From contig CADBJW010000014.1 of the NCBI GenBank assembly GCA_902795135.1, positions 1 through 64,000 on the forward strand: 64,000 nucleotides of DNA, written 5' to 3'. How positions within the stretch are numbered: position 1 is the stretch's first letter; each line of letters opens with the position of its first letter. The notes beneath the pieces were generated by a model that saw only the letters and a list, made by a program, of their open reading frames with translations, was not told the DNA's origin and made no database searches. The stretch is from an uncultured Eubacteriales bacterium. Its GTDB lineage: Bacteria > Bacillota > Clostridia > Peptostreptococcales > Anaerovoracaceae. The position numbers were made by a program, and so were the translations under genes. Shown one piece after another: positions 5,859-15,416 of the stretch.

Positions 5859-8461
5859 GGAGAACCGTTAAAACCTTTGGAGACAAAATCGAGATCGAAA
5901 TATATGGACAGTCTCATGGAGAGATGATCGGTGTAAAGATCAAAGGACTTCCTGCGGGGCTGCCAATCGATTCGGATGAATTGCAACAGTTTTTGGAGCG
6001 GCGCGCCCCCGGCAGGAACGAATGGTCGACAGCGCGAAAGGAGCCGGACCGGCCGGTTTTTATTTCCGGCGTGCGGGGAGCAGCGGATTCATTGGAGACG
6101 GATGGAGAAGTATTGGATGCCGCCATCCACAATGTCAATGTTCGCTCCAAAGACTACGATAATATAGCGGCAACGCCGCGGCCGGCTCATGCGGACTATC
6201 CGGCATGGGTCAAATACGGACAAATCTCGCCAGGCGGCGGACCTTTTTCGGCGCGCATGACAGCGCCCCTTTGCATCGCCGGCGGGATTTTTATGCAATG
6301 GCTGCAGCAGGCGGGGATCTGCATCCAGGCCCATATCCATTCCATCGGTGGCATTGCAGATGGGACACCGGATGAGCGCGGAGACTGGGGTTTGAGCCAA
6401 AAGGAGTTCCCGGTGATCGATGACGCCCGGGGCGAAGAAATGAAAGCGTGCATTGCAAAGGCAAAAGCAGAAGGCGATTCCATCGGCGGAACGATCGAGT
6501 GTGTGATCACCGGCGTCGAACCGGGTCTTGGCAGTCCGATTTTTGGGAGCATCGAAAGCCGAATCTGCCAGACGGTCTTCGCGGTTCCGGCTGTCAAAGG
6601 CATCGAATTTGGAAGCGGATTTGCAGTTGCCGGCATGAAAGGTACGGAAAATAACGATCCTTTCTGCATTTGTGATGGCAAAGTCCAGACAAAAACAAAC
6701 CACCATGGAGGTATTCTGGGAGGTCTTTCATCGGGCATGCCGATCGTTTTCCGGACGGCCATGAAACCGACGCCGTCCATCGCAATCCCGCAGGAGAGCG
6801 TTGATCTGGAGAAAATGGAAGAAGTGACGCTGAACATACAGGGCCGACACGATCCTTGCATCGTGCCGCGCGCCGTGCCGTGCATTGAAGCGGCCGCAGC
6901 CATCGCCCTCTTTGATATGATGCTGGAGGAAGACCGGCTTCCAAAGGCACCCGTTCCAGGGGAAGAACTGCAGGAATGCCGCAGCGAAATCGATAAAATC
7001 GACAAGAAGCTGGCAAAATTGTTAGAGGACCGGTTGGACATTGCCAGACAGGTCATTCGGTACAAAGAAAAAGTCGGTATGCAGATTCTGGACAGCAGTC
7101 GTGAGCAAGCGCTCATCGACGGGCTCAAAGGCTTTTGCAGGGAGGAAACCCTGACCTATATCCAGCATAACTTCGAACGGATCATGGCGGAAAGCCGCCG
7201 GTTCCAGGAAGACAACCGGCTCAGTTATGGACTTCTGGGGAAGGGCCTGGGACACAGCCACTCCCCGCGGGTACATAAAATGCTGGGCGGATACGAATAC
7301 GGCCTCTTTGACCGGACGGAAGACCAGCTGGATGACTTTATGAAGAACGGGACGTTCAAAGGGATCAGCGTGACCATGCCGTACAAGCGGGCGGTTATGC
7401 TGTACTGCAGTGCGCTGTCCGATCGGGCAAAAGCCTGCAACAGCGTCAACACCGTCGTTCGGCGGGAAGACGGAACCCTCTATGGGGATAACACCGACTA
7501 TGCGGGGTTCCGCTACACAGTCGAGGCTTCAAAAATCGATGTTTCCGGCGCAAAAGCTCTGGTGCTGGGAAGCGGAGGAGTATCCGGCACGGTCATCCAG
7601 GTTCTGAAAGATATGGGGGCAGAGCCGATCATTAACATTTCCAGATCGGGGGAAGAGAATTATGAAAACATTGGCCGCCACAGCGACGCGCAGATCATTG
7701 TCAATGCGACGCCGGTGGGAATGTTCCCGAATCCGGGAAAGGCGCCTTTGGATCTAAAAAAATTCCCAAGCTGCAAGGCAGTGTACGATTTGGTCTATAA
7801 CCCACTCAGAACAAAGATCATGCTCGATGCTGCGGCACTGGGGATTCCTGCTTTTGGTGGACTGCAGATGCTTGTTGCGCAGGCGGCTGCGGCGTGCACT
7901 CTCTTTACGGGAAAAGACGTGACAGACGAAGAAATCGAGAAGGTGGTCAATCGCCTAAAGGCGGAATTTGAGAATATTATTCTGATCGGTATGCCGGGCT
8001 GCGGGAAAACGACGGCCGGCAGAATCCTGGCCAGAAAAATGCAGCGGGAATTTGTGGATCTGGATGCACAGGTTCGGGAGGATACGGGTAGAACACCGGA
8101 AGAAATCATTCGAACAGACGGCGAGGACGCCTTCCGCAGGATCGAGACGGAAACTCTGCGAAGGGTCCTTCGGAATCCTGCAAGGAAAAACACGGAGAAA
8201 GGACTTGTCGTTGCCACAGGCGGCGGAATTGTTGAGCGGGAAGAGAACCGGGAGCTTTTGCAGGAAAACGGTAAAGTGATCTATTTGCGTAGGTCTCTGG
8301 AAGAGCTGCCGAAGGACAATCGGCCGATTTCACAGAGCGATGGGATCGAAGCGATTTTTGAGAGACGGCATGAACGATACGAAGGATGGAGCGATTTAGA
8401 GATTGACAACAAAAACCCGGTTGAGACAGCGGAAATTATTGAACGGATAGAGTGTTTATGA
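5843..8461 (+). CDS. aroC: Tetrafunctional fusion: chorismate synthase - chorismate mutase - shikimate dehydrogenase - shikimate kinase
   Basis: One 872-residue ORF carries four domains. Residues 1-370 are AroC (GQSHGEMIGV; RPAHADYPAWVKYG; GGGPFSARMT; NHHGGILGG; RHDPCIVPRAVP), making chorismate from EPSP. Residues about 372-458 are an AroQ-class mutase with the Arg, Arg, Lys and DSSRE active-site pattern, making prephenate. Residues 460-710 are AroE (GHSHSPRVHKMLG; VTMPYK; NSVNTVV; GDNTDYAGF; GSGGVSGTV; NATPVGMFP). Residues 711-872 are AroK with P-loop GMPGCGKT and DLDAQVRE, FRRIE and ATGGGIV. The GTG start has GGGAGG 9 nt upstream. It ends the aromatic operon and thus supplies pathway steps 4, 5 and 7 plus the mutase branch. 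No in-frame stop or internal ribosome site suggests separate proteins. Confidence 0.93.
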   Translation: MDGNLRRTVKTFGDKIEIEIYGQSHGEMIGVKIKGLPAGLPIDSDELQQFLERRAPGRNEWSTARKEPDRPVFISGVRGAADSLETDGEVLDAAIHNVNVRSKDYDNIAATPRPAHADYPAWVKYGQISPGGGPFSARMTAPLCIAGGIFMQWLQQAGICIQAHIHSIGGIADGTPDERGDWGLSQKEFPVIDDARGEEMKACIAKAKAEGDSIGGTIECVITGVEPGLGSPIFGSIESRICQTVFAVPAVKGIEFGSGFAVAGMKGTENNDPFCICDGKVQTKTNHHGGILGGLSSGMPIVFRTAMKPTPSIAIPQESVDLEKMEEVTLNIQGRHDPCIVPRAVPCIEAAAAIALFDMMLEEDRLPKAPVPGEELQECRSEIDKIDKKLAKLLEDRLDIARQVIRYKEKVGMQILDSSREQALIDGLKGFCREETLTYIQHNFERIMAESRRFQEDNRLSYGLLGKGLGHSHSPRVHKMLGGYEYGLFDRTEDQLDDFMKNGTFKGISVTMPYKRAVMLYCSALSDRAKACNSVNTVVRREDGTLYGDNTDYAGFRYTVEASKIDVSGAKALVLGSGGVSGTVIQVLKDMGAEPIINISRSGEENYENIGRHSDAQIIVNATPVGMFPNPGKAPLDLKKFPSCKAVYDLVYNPLRTKIMLDAAALGIPAFGGLQMLVAQAAAACTLFTGKDVTDEEIEKVVNRLKAEFENIILIGMPGCGKTTAGRILARKMQREFVDLDAQVREDTGRTPEEIIRTDGEDAFRRIETETLRRVLRNPARKNTEKGLVVATGGGIVEREENRELLQENGKVIYLRRSLEELPKDNRPISQSDGIEAIFERRHERYEGWSDLEIDNKNPVETAEIIERIECL

Positions 8462-8467
8462 TAAAAT
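8439..8467 (+). promoter_or_regulatory. Promoter of ftsH
   Basis: TTGAAC (8439-8444), 17-nt spacer, TAAAAT (8462-8467), with an upstream TG (8459-8460) making an extended -10. It lies inside the last codons of the aroC fusion and separates ftsH transcription from the aromatic operon. Confidence 0.8.
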
Positions 8468-8514
8468 ATAGTGCCAAATTTGTTATGAAACAACAAAAAT
8501 GAAGGGAGTAGAGC

Positions 8515-10638
8515 TTGAAAAGATTTAGCAAAAACATAACAGTCTATCTGATTATATTTGCTCTTGTACTGGGGTTTTTCTGGTTCTTCTCCGGTGATAA
8601 AGAACCGGACATGAAGCAGGTTAAGACCTCTACCATGGTCAATTACCTCAAACAGAGTGAGGTCGAAAACATTACCGTGGCGGAGACGAAACTTACAGCA
8701 GAGCTTAAATCAGGGGAAACGGTATATTCATATGTAAACAGCGCCGTCGATCTGAATTACATTTACGAAATGTACATTATGCCACAGGTTGACAGCGGAG
8801 ATCTGAAGCTGGAGAGTCCGCCGCCGGAACAGGAATCGGTTTGGATCACCATCCTGCCGACCCTGCTGATGATCGGCATTATGGTATTCTTCTTCGTCTT
8901 CATCCTGCGGCAACAGGGTGGCGGCGGCAAAGCCATGTCCTTTGGGAAGAGCCGGGCCAAACTCCAGAAGAAGGATGATCTTAAGAAAATTACATTTAAG
9001 GATGTAGCAGGATTAAAGGAAGAAAAAGAAGAACTGGAAGAAATCGTTGACTTCCTGAAACATCCTGCCAAATACAACAGCCTGGGCGCCAGAATCCCGA
9101 AGGGAATCCTGCTCGTAGGGCCTCCGGGAACGGGTAAAACGTACATTTCAAAGGCAACGGCCGGCGAGGCCGGAGTGCCGTTCTTTACCATCAGTGGTTC
9201 GGACTTTGTCGAAATGTTCGTTGGTGTCGGCGCGTCCAGAGTACGTGACCTGTTTGATCAGGCAAAGAAAAATGCGCCTTGCATCGTGTTCATCGATGAA
9301 ATCGATGCAGTCGGACGTAAGAGGGGCGCCGGTCTTGGTGGCGGTCATGATGAAAGAGAACAGACGCTTAACCAGCTGCTCGTTGAGATGGATGGTTTTG
9401 CTGAAAATTCCGGCATCATCATTTTGGCGGCGACAAACAGACCGGATGTACTCGACCCGGCATTACTCCGTCCAGGAAGATTTGACCGGCAGATCGTTAT
9501 TGGAATTCCGGATATTACAGGTAGAGAAGAAATCTTTAAGGTACATTCCCGGAACAAACCGTTGGCCGAAGGCGTGGATCCTGTCGTTTTGGCCAGACGG
9601 ACTCCTGGGTTTACACCAGCGGATATTGAAAACATGCTGAACGAAGCGGCCCTTTTGGCGGCGAGAAGAAACGGCATGGTGATCCGCATGGAAGAAATCG
9701 AAGAAGCAATCACCAAGGTCATCGCAGGACCGGAGAAAAAGAGTCGCGTCATCAGCGAGGACGAACGGAAACTTACCGCGTTCCACGAAGCTGGACATGC
9801 GGTCGTTGCACATTGCCTGCCAAAGTCTGATCCGGTTCACCAGATCACCATCATACCGAGAGGCAGGGCTGGTGGCTTCACCATGATTCTTCCAAAGGAA
9901 GACAAATACTACGGAACAAAAGAAGAAATGCGCGAGCAGATCATTCATCTGCTTGGCGGACGTGTCGCTGAGAAACTGACACTGGACGACATCAGTACCG
10001 GTGCCAGCAATGATATCCAGAGAGCGACGGACATCGCCAGAGAAATGGTTACCAAGTACGGTTTCAGCGAGAAACTTGGTCCGGTCAACTACAGCTCTTC
10101 CGATGAAGTGTTCCTCGGCAAAGACTTTACGTCGAAGCAGGCATATTCCGAAGAAACCGCCAACGAAATCGATGAAGAAGTTAAGGCAATCATCGAAGAA
10201 GCGTATGATGCTGCCATGACGATTCTCGAAGAACACATCGATCAACTGACTGCTATTGCGCAGGGTTTGCTTGCCGTCGAAACATTGGATGGAAAGCAGT
10301 TTGTTGACCTTTACAATGGCGACAAGACACCGGAAGAACTGGCAGAAGAAATGAAGGTCAAGGCCAAAGAGCAGAAAATCAAAGACAAGGCCGAAGCCAA
10401 GGAAGCCAGAAAAAAACGCCGGGAAGAACGCGAGAAACAGCAGCGAGAAGCTGAGGCAAAGAAACAGGAGAGCATTGACGAGCTCACAGAAATGATCGAG
10501 GAGCAAGGCAGAAATGCCAGATTCAAGCCAAAAGTCATGACCTACAACGATGTGACGAACACGGCAGAACCGGTGGAACGAGACGAAATAGCAGACGTCG
10601 AGGAACCGGAACTTGAAGAAGCAGATGCATGGATCTAA
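8515..10638 (+). CDS. ftsH: ATP-dependent zinc metalloprotease FtsH
   Basis: Membrane-anchored AAA+ protease that degrades misfolded or regulated membrane and cytosolic proteins. Starts at TTG 8515 with GAAGGGAG upstream, 707 residues. Two membrane segments (about 9-26 and 110-132) flank an external loop. The AAA module has Walker A GPPGTGKT at 202-209, Walker [11 protein letters not shown] and the second region of homology ([19 protein letters not shown]). The protease has HEAGH at 424-428, and an Asp in the ASND segment as expected third zinc ligand. The C-terminal tail (about 610-707) is a highly charged Lys/Glu coiled coil longer than in E. coli. Its end overlaps the pucR-like start by 10 bp. 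Confidence 0.97.
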   Translation: MKRFSKNITVYLIIFALVLGFFWFFSGDKEPDMKQVKTSTMVNYLKQSEVENITVAETKLTAELKSGETVYSYVNSAVDLNYIYEMYIMPQVDSGDLKLESPPPEQESVWITILPTLLMIGIMVFFFVFILRQQGGGGKAMSFGKSRAKLQKKDDLKKITFKDVAGLKEEKEELEEIVDFLKHPAKYNSLGARIPKGILLVGPPGTGKTYISKATAGEAGVPFFTISGSDFVEMFVGVGASRVRDLFDQAKKNAPCIVFIDEIDAVGRKRGAGLGGGHDEREQTLNQLLVEMDGFAENSGIIILAATNRPDVLDPALLRPGRFDRQIVIGIPDITGREEIFKVHSRNKPLAEGVDPVVLARRTPGFTPADIENMLNEAALLAARRNGMVIRMEEIEEAITKVIAGPEKKSRVISEDERKLTAFHEAGHAVVAHCLPKSDPVHQITIIPRGRAGGFTMILPKEDKYYGTKEEMREQIIHLLGGRVAEKLTLDDISTGASNDIQRATDIAREMVTKYGFSEKLGPVNYSSSDEVFLGKDFTSKQAYSEETANEIDEEVKAIIEEAYDAAMTILEEHIDQLTAIAQGLLAVETLDGKQFVDLYNGDKTPEELAEEMKVKAKEQKIKDKAEAKEARKKRREEREKQQREAEAKKQESIDELTEMIEEQGRNARFKPKVMTYNDVTNTAEPVERDEIADVEEPELEEADAWI

Positions 10639-12158
10639 ACGTCTTTAAGGATGCGAAAATTGCGGCTGGCAAAAGCGGAATGACCAATGAAATCAAATCC
10701 GTATCAGTGCTCGAGGCTTTTGAACTTTCGGATTTGGATGTCCTGAACTGCCAGAAAACGGAAATTCTGTTGACCGGATTTCTGGGAGCAAGAAAAGAGG
10801 TCGACCGTCAGTGTCAGATTGTGAAGAAAGTTGCAGAGAAAGGCTGTGCCGCTCTGGTGGTCTTCTTTGTGGGAGACATTGTTAAAAAAATCGATGGCAA
10901 AGTGCTCAAAACAGCAGATGAAGAAGGATTGCCGCTGATTATCATGCCAAAGGGCATCGGCTACTCGGAAGCGATTTCTGAGATCATGGACCGGGTTCTC
11001 TATGGCGACAATTTCAGAAACAGCCTGATCAGCAACACGGTATTCCATCTTCTGAACTTCGAAAAACACAGCAATTTCCAGTCAGCGGTGCGGGAAGCGG
11101 CCATTAACAATGAATTTCAGGTGATTTTGCTCAGTGAGGATTTCAACCCGATTTTCACTGTGGAAACCAGACATAAAGTCAAACTGGCCGACGCCATCCG
11201 GCAGGGAAAAGAGAAAAACGTTGAAGCGGAAACCAACAAGACATACACACTGATCGATGTAGACGGCGCCCTGACCTATTGGGGGCTGGTCAACATCGGC
11301 GGCGAAAAATACTACATGCTGATCGTGGACAACGAAGATTCCTATACGGCGGGTGAGATCACCAAGCTGGCGGAAATCATCGAACTGGCCATGGGCATGT
11401 GGAAGTACACGCCGGAGCGAGACGCCAAGTCAGAGTTTATCAAAGCGCTGATTCGTGGCAACAAGAGCCTGGCCTATGCCCTTCAGGACGAGGCTAAAAT
11501 CCAGGGTTCCGACATCGTGTGCGTATTCTTTTCCAAAGGCTTCCGGCGGGAAAAAGAGAGTCAGGTCTTTGCTGAGTTCGAGAAGCAGACCGATTTGGAA
11601 ATCATGCGGATCACCGAGGAAGACGAAACCTATGGCATGATCCTCAATACGGTAGACGATGGAAACCGTGGCGTGCAGCAAAGTGACTGTGCGAACCTTT
11701 TTGCCACGCTGAAAGAAGACAAAACCGCAAGAATCTTTCATGTTACAGGGCTCAATGGAATTGAAGGCGCCGGAGACGCATACAAACTCATCAGCGAAAG
11801 CTGGACCTTCGTACAGAACGTGTTCCCATACAAGAGAGTTTTCACCAAGTACGAACTGACCCTTGTAAACAACTGCATCAACATCCAGATACAGGGCGGA
11901 TTTGTAAAGAAGAACTACGTGGAGCTTTTGGAACCGCACAAAGGCAAACAGCTTCTGGATACACTGGAGACCTTTGTTCTGGATGCGGGAATGAACAGCA
12001 GCAAGACGGCAGAATTCATGAACATCCATGCCAACACGGTCCAGTACAGACTGAAGAAAATCAACGAAATGCTGGGTGTGGAAATCACAGGAAACCGGGT
12101 CATTCCGGGACTGACCATGGCCCTGGCGCTGAAACGTCTGGAACGGGCTGTTTCCTAG
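10629..12158 (+). CDS. PucR-family transcriptional regulator
   Basis: A 509-residue regulator with an N-terminal PucR (purine catabolism regulatory) domain (about 1-125), a middle GGDEF-like/CdaR-type region, and a C-terminal helix-turn-helix of the PucR/CdaR class near 450-500 ([21 protein letters not shown]). Such proteins regulate catabolic operons in response to small ligands, often purine-derived or hydroxy acids. Overlap with the ftsH stop implies co-transcription. The Mop genes 36-50 kb away could be targets, but nothing in the sequence shows this. The ligand is unknown. Confidence 0.85.
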   Translation: MDLNVFKDAKIAAGKSGMTNEIKSVSVLEAFELSDLDVLNCQKTEILLTGFLGARKEVDRQCQIVKKVAEKGCAALVVFFVGDIVKKIDGKVLKTADEEGLPLIIMPKGIGYSEAISEIMDRVLYGDNFRNSLISNTVFHLLNFEKHSNFQSAVREAAINNEFQVILLSEDFNPIFTVETRHKVKLADAIRQGKEKNVEAETNKTYTLIDVDGALTYWGLVNIGGEKYYMLIVDNEDSYTAGEITKLAEIIELAMGMWKYTPERDAKSEFIKALIRGNKSLAYALQDEAKIQGSDIVCVFFSKGFRREKESQVFAEFEKQTDLEIMRITEEDETYGMILNTVDDGNRGVQQSDCANLFATLKEDKTARIFHVTGLNGIEGAGDAYKLISESWTFVQNVFPYKRVFTKYELTLVNNCINIQIQGGFVKKNYVELLEPHKGKQLLDTLETFVLDAGMNSSKTAEFMNIHANTVQYRLKKINEMLGVEITGNRVIPGLTMALALKRLERAVS

Positions 12159-12226
12159 GAGACAGACTGCTTTAACGTGATACTGCAGCGAACGTTTGTA
12201 TAAATTATGTTTTTATTTAGAAACAC

Positions 12227-12256
12227 TTTAAAAGAGACGTTATTGTTAGATATAAT
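12227..12256 (+). promoter_or_regulatory. Probable glyA promoter
   Basis: TATAAT at 12251-12256 is preceded at 18 nt by a weak -35 (TTTAAA, 12227-12232). The 166-bp gap between the pucR-like stop and glyA otherwise shows no clear terminator or riboswitch. Confidence 0.5.
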
Positions 12257-12324
12257 AAGCGGTGGTCGGGACTGGTAACGGTTACGATCAATCATAAGTT
12301 TTGTTTGGATAAGGAGAGGATGCA

Positions 12325-13578
12325 ATGTATTTTAATTACCTGGAAAAAGCAGACCCTGAGGTTGCAGCATCAATCAAGAGAGAAATCAATCGTCAGGAAA
12401 CAAAAATCGAAATGATCGCTTCCGAAAACTTCGTAAATTACGAAATCATGGAAGCAATGGGCAGCGCACTCACAAATAAATATGCAGAAGGATATCCTGG
12501 AAAGAGATATTACGGCGGATGTGAATTTGTTGATGAAGTGGAACAGCTGGCAATCGACAGAGCATGCAAACTGTTCGGTGCAGATCACGCAAATGTACAG
12601 CCTCATTCAGGAGCCAATGCCAACACTGCAGTTTATCAGGCAGTACTGAATTATGGCGATACCGTTCTCGGTATGGATCTGTCAAACGGCGGACACCTTT
12701 CCCATGGATCCCCTGTTAACATTTCAGGTAAATCCTATAATTTCGTAGCTTATGGACTGGGCGAAGATGAAAGAATCGACTACGACAACGTTAGAGAAAT
12801 GGCCAAGAAGCATCACCCAAAACTGATCGTTGCAGGAGCTTCCGCTTACCCAAGAGCCATTGACTTCAAGGCCTTTAAGGAAATCGCTGATGAAGTTGGC
12901 GCAATCATGATGGTAGACATGGCCCATATTGCAGGTCTGGTTGCAGCTGGTCTGCATGAGAACCCGGTTCCATATGCAGATATCGTAACAACAACGACAC
13001 ACAAAACACTGCGTGGACCAAGAGGCGGTCTGATTCTCTGCACAGAAGAATACAAGAAAGCGATCAATTCCGCAATCTTCCCGGGACTGCAGGGTGGCCC
13101 TCTGATGCACGTTATCGCTGCAAAGGCTGTATGCCTGAAGGAAGCTATGGAGCCTGAATTCAAGGCATACCAGCAGCAGGTTCTCGACAACTGTCAGGCA
13201 CTGGTTCAGGGCATGAATGCACACGACTTCGAACTGGTATCTGGCGGCAGCGACAATCACCTGATCCTGGTAAAACTCCTGAACAAGGGCATTTCAGGAA
13301 AGAAGGCAGAAAGACTTCTTGACGAAGCAAACATCACAACCAACAAGAATGCGATTCCGAACGACCCAAGAAAACCGATGGTAACATCCGGTCTTAGAAT
13401 GGGAACTCCGGCAATGACTTCCAGAGGATTCAAGGAAGACGATGTTAAGGCAGTAACCGACGCAATCGCACTGGTCATCGACTGCAAGGGCGAAGACGAA
13501 GCCAAGATGGAAGAAGCAAGAGCCATCGTAAAGGGTCTTACGGATAAATATCCGCTTCACAAAAACTTCCCGTATTAA
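12325..13578 (+). CDS. glyA: Serine hydroxymethyltransferase
   Basis: PLP enzyme interconverting serine and glycine with tetrahydrofolate, the main one-carbon source. 417 residues, normal length. The N-terminal [26 protein letters not shown] and the PLP lysine K227 in [14 protein letters not shown] are diagnostic. ATG 12325 has AAGGAGAGG upstream. It is a single-gene unit between its own promoter and a strong terminator. Codon use is more biased than in neighbours, as expected of a highly expressed gene. Confidence 0.98.
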   Translation: MYFNYLEKADPEVAASIKREINRQETKIEMIASENFVNYEIMEAMGSALTNKYAEGYPGKRYYGGCEFVDEVEQLAIDRACKLFGADHANVQPHSGANANTAVYQAVLNYGDTVLGMDLSNGGHLSHGSPVNISGKSYNFVAYGLGEDERIDYDNVREMAKKHHPKLIVAGASAYPRAIDFKAFKEIADEVGAIMMVDMAHIAGLVAAGLHENPVPYADIVTTTTHKTLRGPRGGLILCTEEYKKAINSAIFPGLQGGPLMHVIAAKAVCLKEAMEPEFKAYQQQVLDNCQALVQGMNAHDFELVSGGSDNHLILVKLLNKGISGKKAERLLDEANITTNKNAIPNDPRKPMVTSGLRMGTPAMTSRGFKEDDVKAVTDAIALVIDCKGEDEAKMEEARAIVKGLTDKYPLHKNFPY

Positions 13579-13619
13579 TATGGGGACTTTTGTAGTAAAA
13601 TAAAATATCCGGAGACACA

Positions 13620-13648
13620 GCCGTACCGGACTTCCGGTACGGCTTTTG
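13620..13648 (+). terminator. glyA terminator
   Basis: GCCGTACCGG (13620-13629) pairs perfectly with CCGGTACGGC (13634-13643), loop ACTT, followed by TTTT. The next ABC gene starts only 8 bp later with no obvious ribosome-binding site of its own. Confidence 0.9.
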
Positions 13649-13655
13649 AGTAAAT

Positions 13656-15416
13656 ATGAAAACAGTATTAGGGTATTACAAAAAATACATACCATTTGTC
13701 TGTATCATTCTTTTGGTATTATTTGGGCAGGTCATGTGCGAGCTGTTGCTCCCGACCTATATGTCGGACATTATCGACAACGGCATCGTGGCAGGCGACA
13801 TGGATCACATTAAACATGTGGGCCTGATTATGATCGGCGTTGCTTTTGCGGCGGTCGTTTTCAGCGTGACAGGCAGTTTGTTCGCCAGCATGACTGCAGC
13901 AAAATCCGCCCGCAACATCAGGAAAGCGCTGTTTACCAAAGTCACATCTTTTAGCAGAGCCGAAATCGAACGATTCAGCGCGGCGTCCCTAATCACCAGA
14001 TCAACCAATGATGTCCAGATGATTCAGCAGGCCACCGTCATGTGCCTGCGAATGATGATCTTCGCACCGATCATGGGTATTGGTGCGGTATTTATGGCGC
14101 TCAAAACCAGCGTTTCCCTTTCCTGGACCGTTGGCCTGGCCCTGATCTGCGTCTGCGGCCTCATGGTCTTTTCCTTCGTGGCCATTTTCCCGCGATTCAA
14201 GAAGATGCAGGAAAAACTGGACCGCGTCAATCTGATTATGAAAGAACGGCTTTCCGGAACCCTTGTCGTCAGGGCCTTCCGTACGGAAGCCTTTGAACAG
14301 GAACGGTTCGATAAGGCCAACGTTGATCTTACGAAACTGTACATTTTCGTCAATAAGTGTCTGTCATTCCTCTTGCCAACGATGACACTGATTATGAGCG
14401 GTGTCGGGATATTGATCATTTGGGTGGGAGCACACCTGATTGACGCGCATCAGCTCATGATCGGAGATCTTTTAGCATATCTTCAGTACGCGATGCATGT
14501 CATCATGTCCTTTATGTTCGTCACCATGATATTCGTTATGATTCCGCGAGCGGCGGTTTCAGCGAAACGAGTTGGCGAAGTTATCGACACGGCGGTTTCC
14601 ATCGAAGATCCGGAGCATCCAATGCAGCTTCCGGACACTTCAGATCTCAGTGCTGAGCTCCGTGGCAAAATAGAATTTATCGACGTAGCATTCGCCTATC
14701 CGGACGCAGAAGAAAACGCTTTGGAAGACATCTCCTTCGTGGCCGAGCCAGGTAAGACAACGGCCATCATTGGCGGAACCGGCTGCGGCAAGTCGACCCT
14801 GATCAATCTGATTCCGCGGTTTTATGACGCCGCACAGGGACAGGTCCTGGTGGATGGCGTGGATGTCCGGCAGCTCCGCCAGACGGATCTGAGACAGCGC
14901 ATTGGTCTTGTGCCGCAAAAGGGAACGCTGTTCAGCGGTACGATCGAAAGCAACCTTCTCTATGGGGATGCAGACGCAACGGAAGAAGAACTTGAGCTTG
15001 CAGCGGAGATCGCTCAGGCGACCGGGTTCATCAATGAAAAACCGGACGGTTTTGATACGGAAATCGCGCAAGGCGGCAGCAACGTTTCGGGTGGTCAGAA
15101 GCAAAGGCTTTGCATCGCCAGGGCGCTTGTCAGAAAACCGGAGATCCTGATCTTTGATGACAGTTTCAGCGCGCTGGATTTCGCTACGGATAAAGCTCTG
15201 AGAAGAGCGCTGCGTCAGAAAGCGACCGGGAGCACCTTTATAATCGTTGCGCAGCGTATCAATACGATCATGGACGCGGATCAGATCATCGTCCTTGAGA
15301 ACGGCAGGATCGCAGGTAAGGGCACCCATAAGGAACTGATGGAACAGTGCTCGATTTATAACGAAATCGCCCGTTCACAGCTCAGTAAAGAAGAACTGGA
15401 AAGGGGGCGTGCATAA
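13656..15416 (+). CDS. ABC exporter half-transporter with degenerate ATP site
   Basis: 586 residues: a six-helix exporter membrane domain (about 1-320) followed by an ATPase domain. Walker A GGTGCGKS is at 373-380, and the signature VSGGQKQR is canonical. The catalytic Glu after Walker B is replaced by Asp (FDD, D502) and the switch His by Gln (Q533). This is the pattern of the catalytically weak subunit of heterodimeric exporters such as BmrC/LmrC. It overlaps the next gene by one base (TAATG), which must be its partner. Substrate is unknown; a drug or lipid is usual for the class. Confidence 0.92.
   Translation: MKTVLGYYKKYIPFVCIILLVLFGQVMCELLLPTYMSDIIDNGIVAGDMDHIKHVGLIMIGVAFAAVVFSVTGSLFASMTAAKSARNIRKALFTKVTSFSRAEIERFSAASLITRSTNDVQMIQQATVMCLRMMIFAPIMGIGAVFMALKTSVSLSWTVGLALICVCGLMVFSFVAIFPRFKKMQEKLDRVNLIMKERLSGTLVVRAFRTEAFEQERFDKANVDLTKLYIFVNKCLSFLLPTMTLIMSGVGILIIWVGAHLIDAHQLMIGDLLAYLQYAMHVIMSFMFVTMIFVMIPRAAVSAKRVGEVIDTAVSIEDPEHPMQLPDTSDLSAELRGKIEFIDVAFAYPDAEENALEDISFVAEPGKTTAIIGGTGCGKSTLINLIPRFYDAAQGQVLVDGVDVRQLRQTDLRQRIGLVPQKGTLFSGTIESNLLYGDADATEEELELAAEIAQATGFINEKPDGFDTEIAQGGSNVSGGQKQRLCIARALVRKPEILIFDDSFSALDFATDKALRRALRQKATGSTFIIVAQRINTIMDADQIIVLENGRIAGKGTHKELMEQCSIYNEIARSQLSKEELERGRA

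Noticed and set aside
9463..10506. 347-codon antisense frame inside ftsH
   Set aside because: Fully within a conserved gene, no start signals and a translation rich in Phe/Cys typical of a shadow frame.
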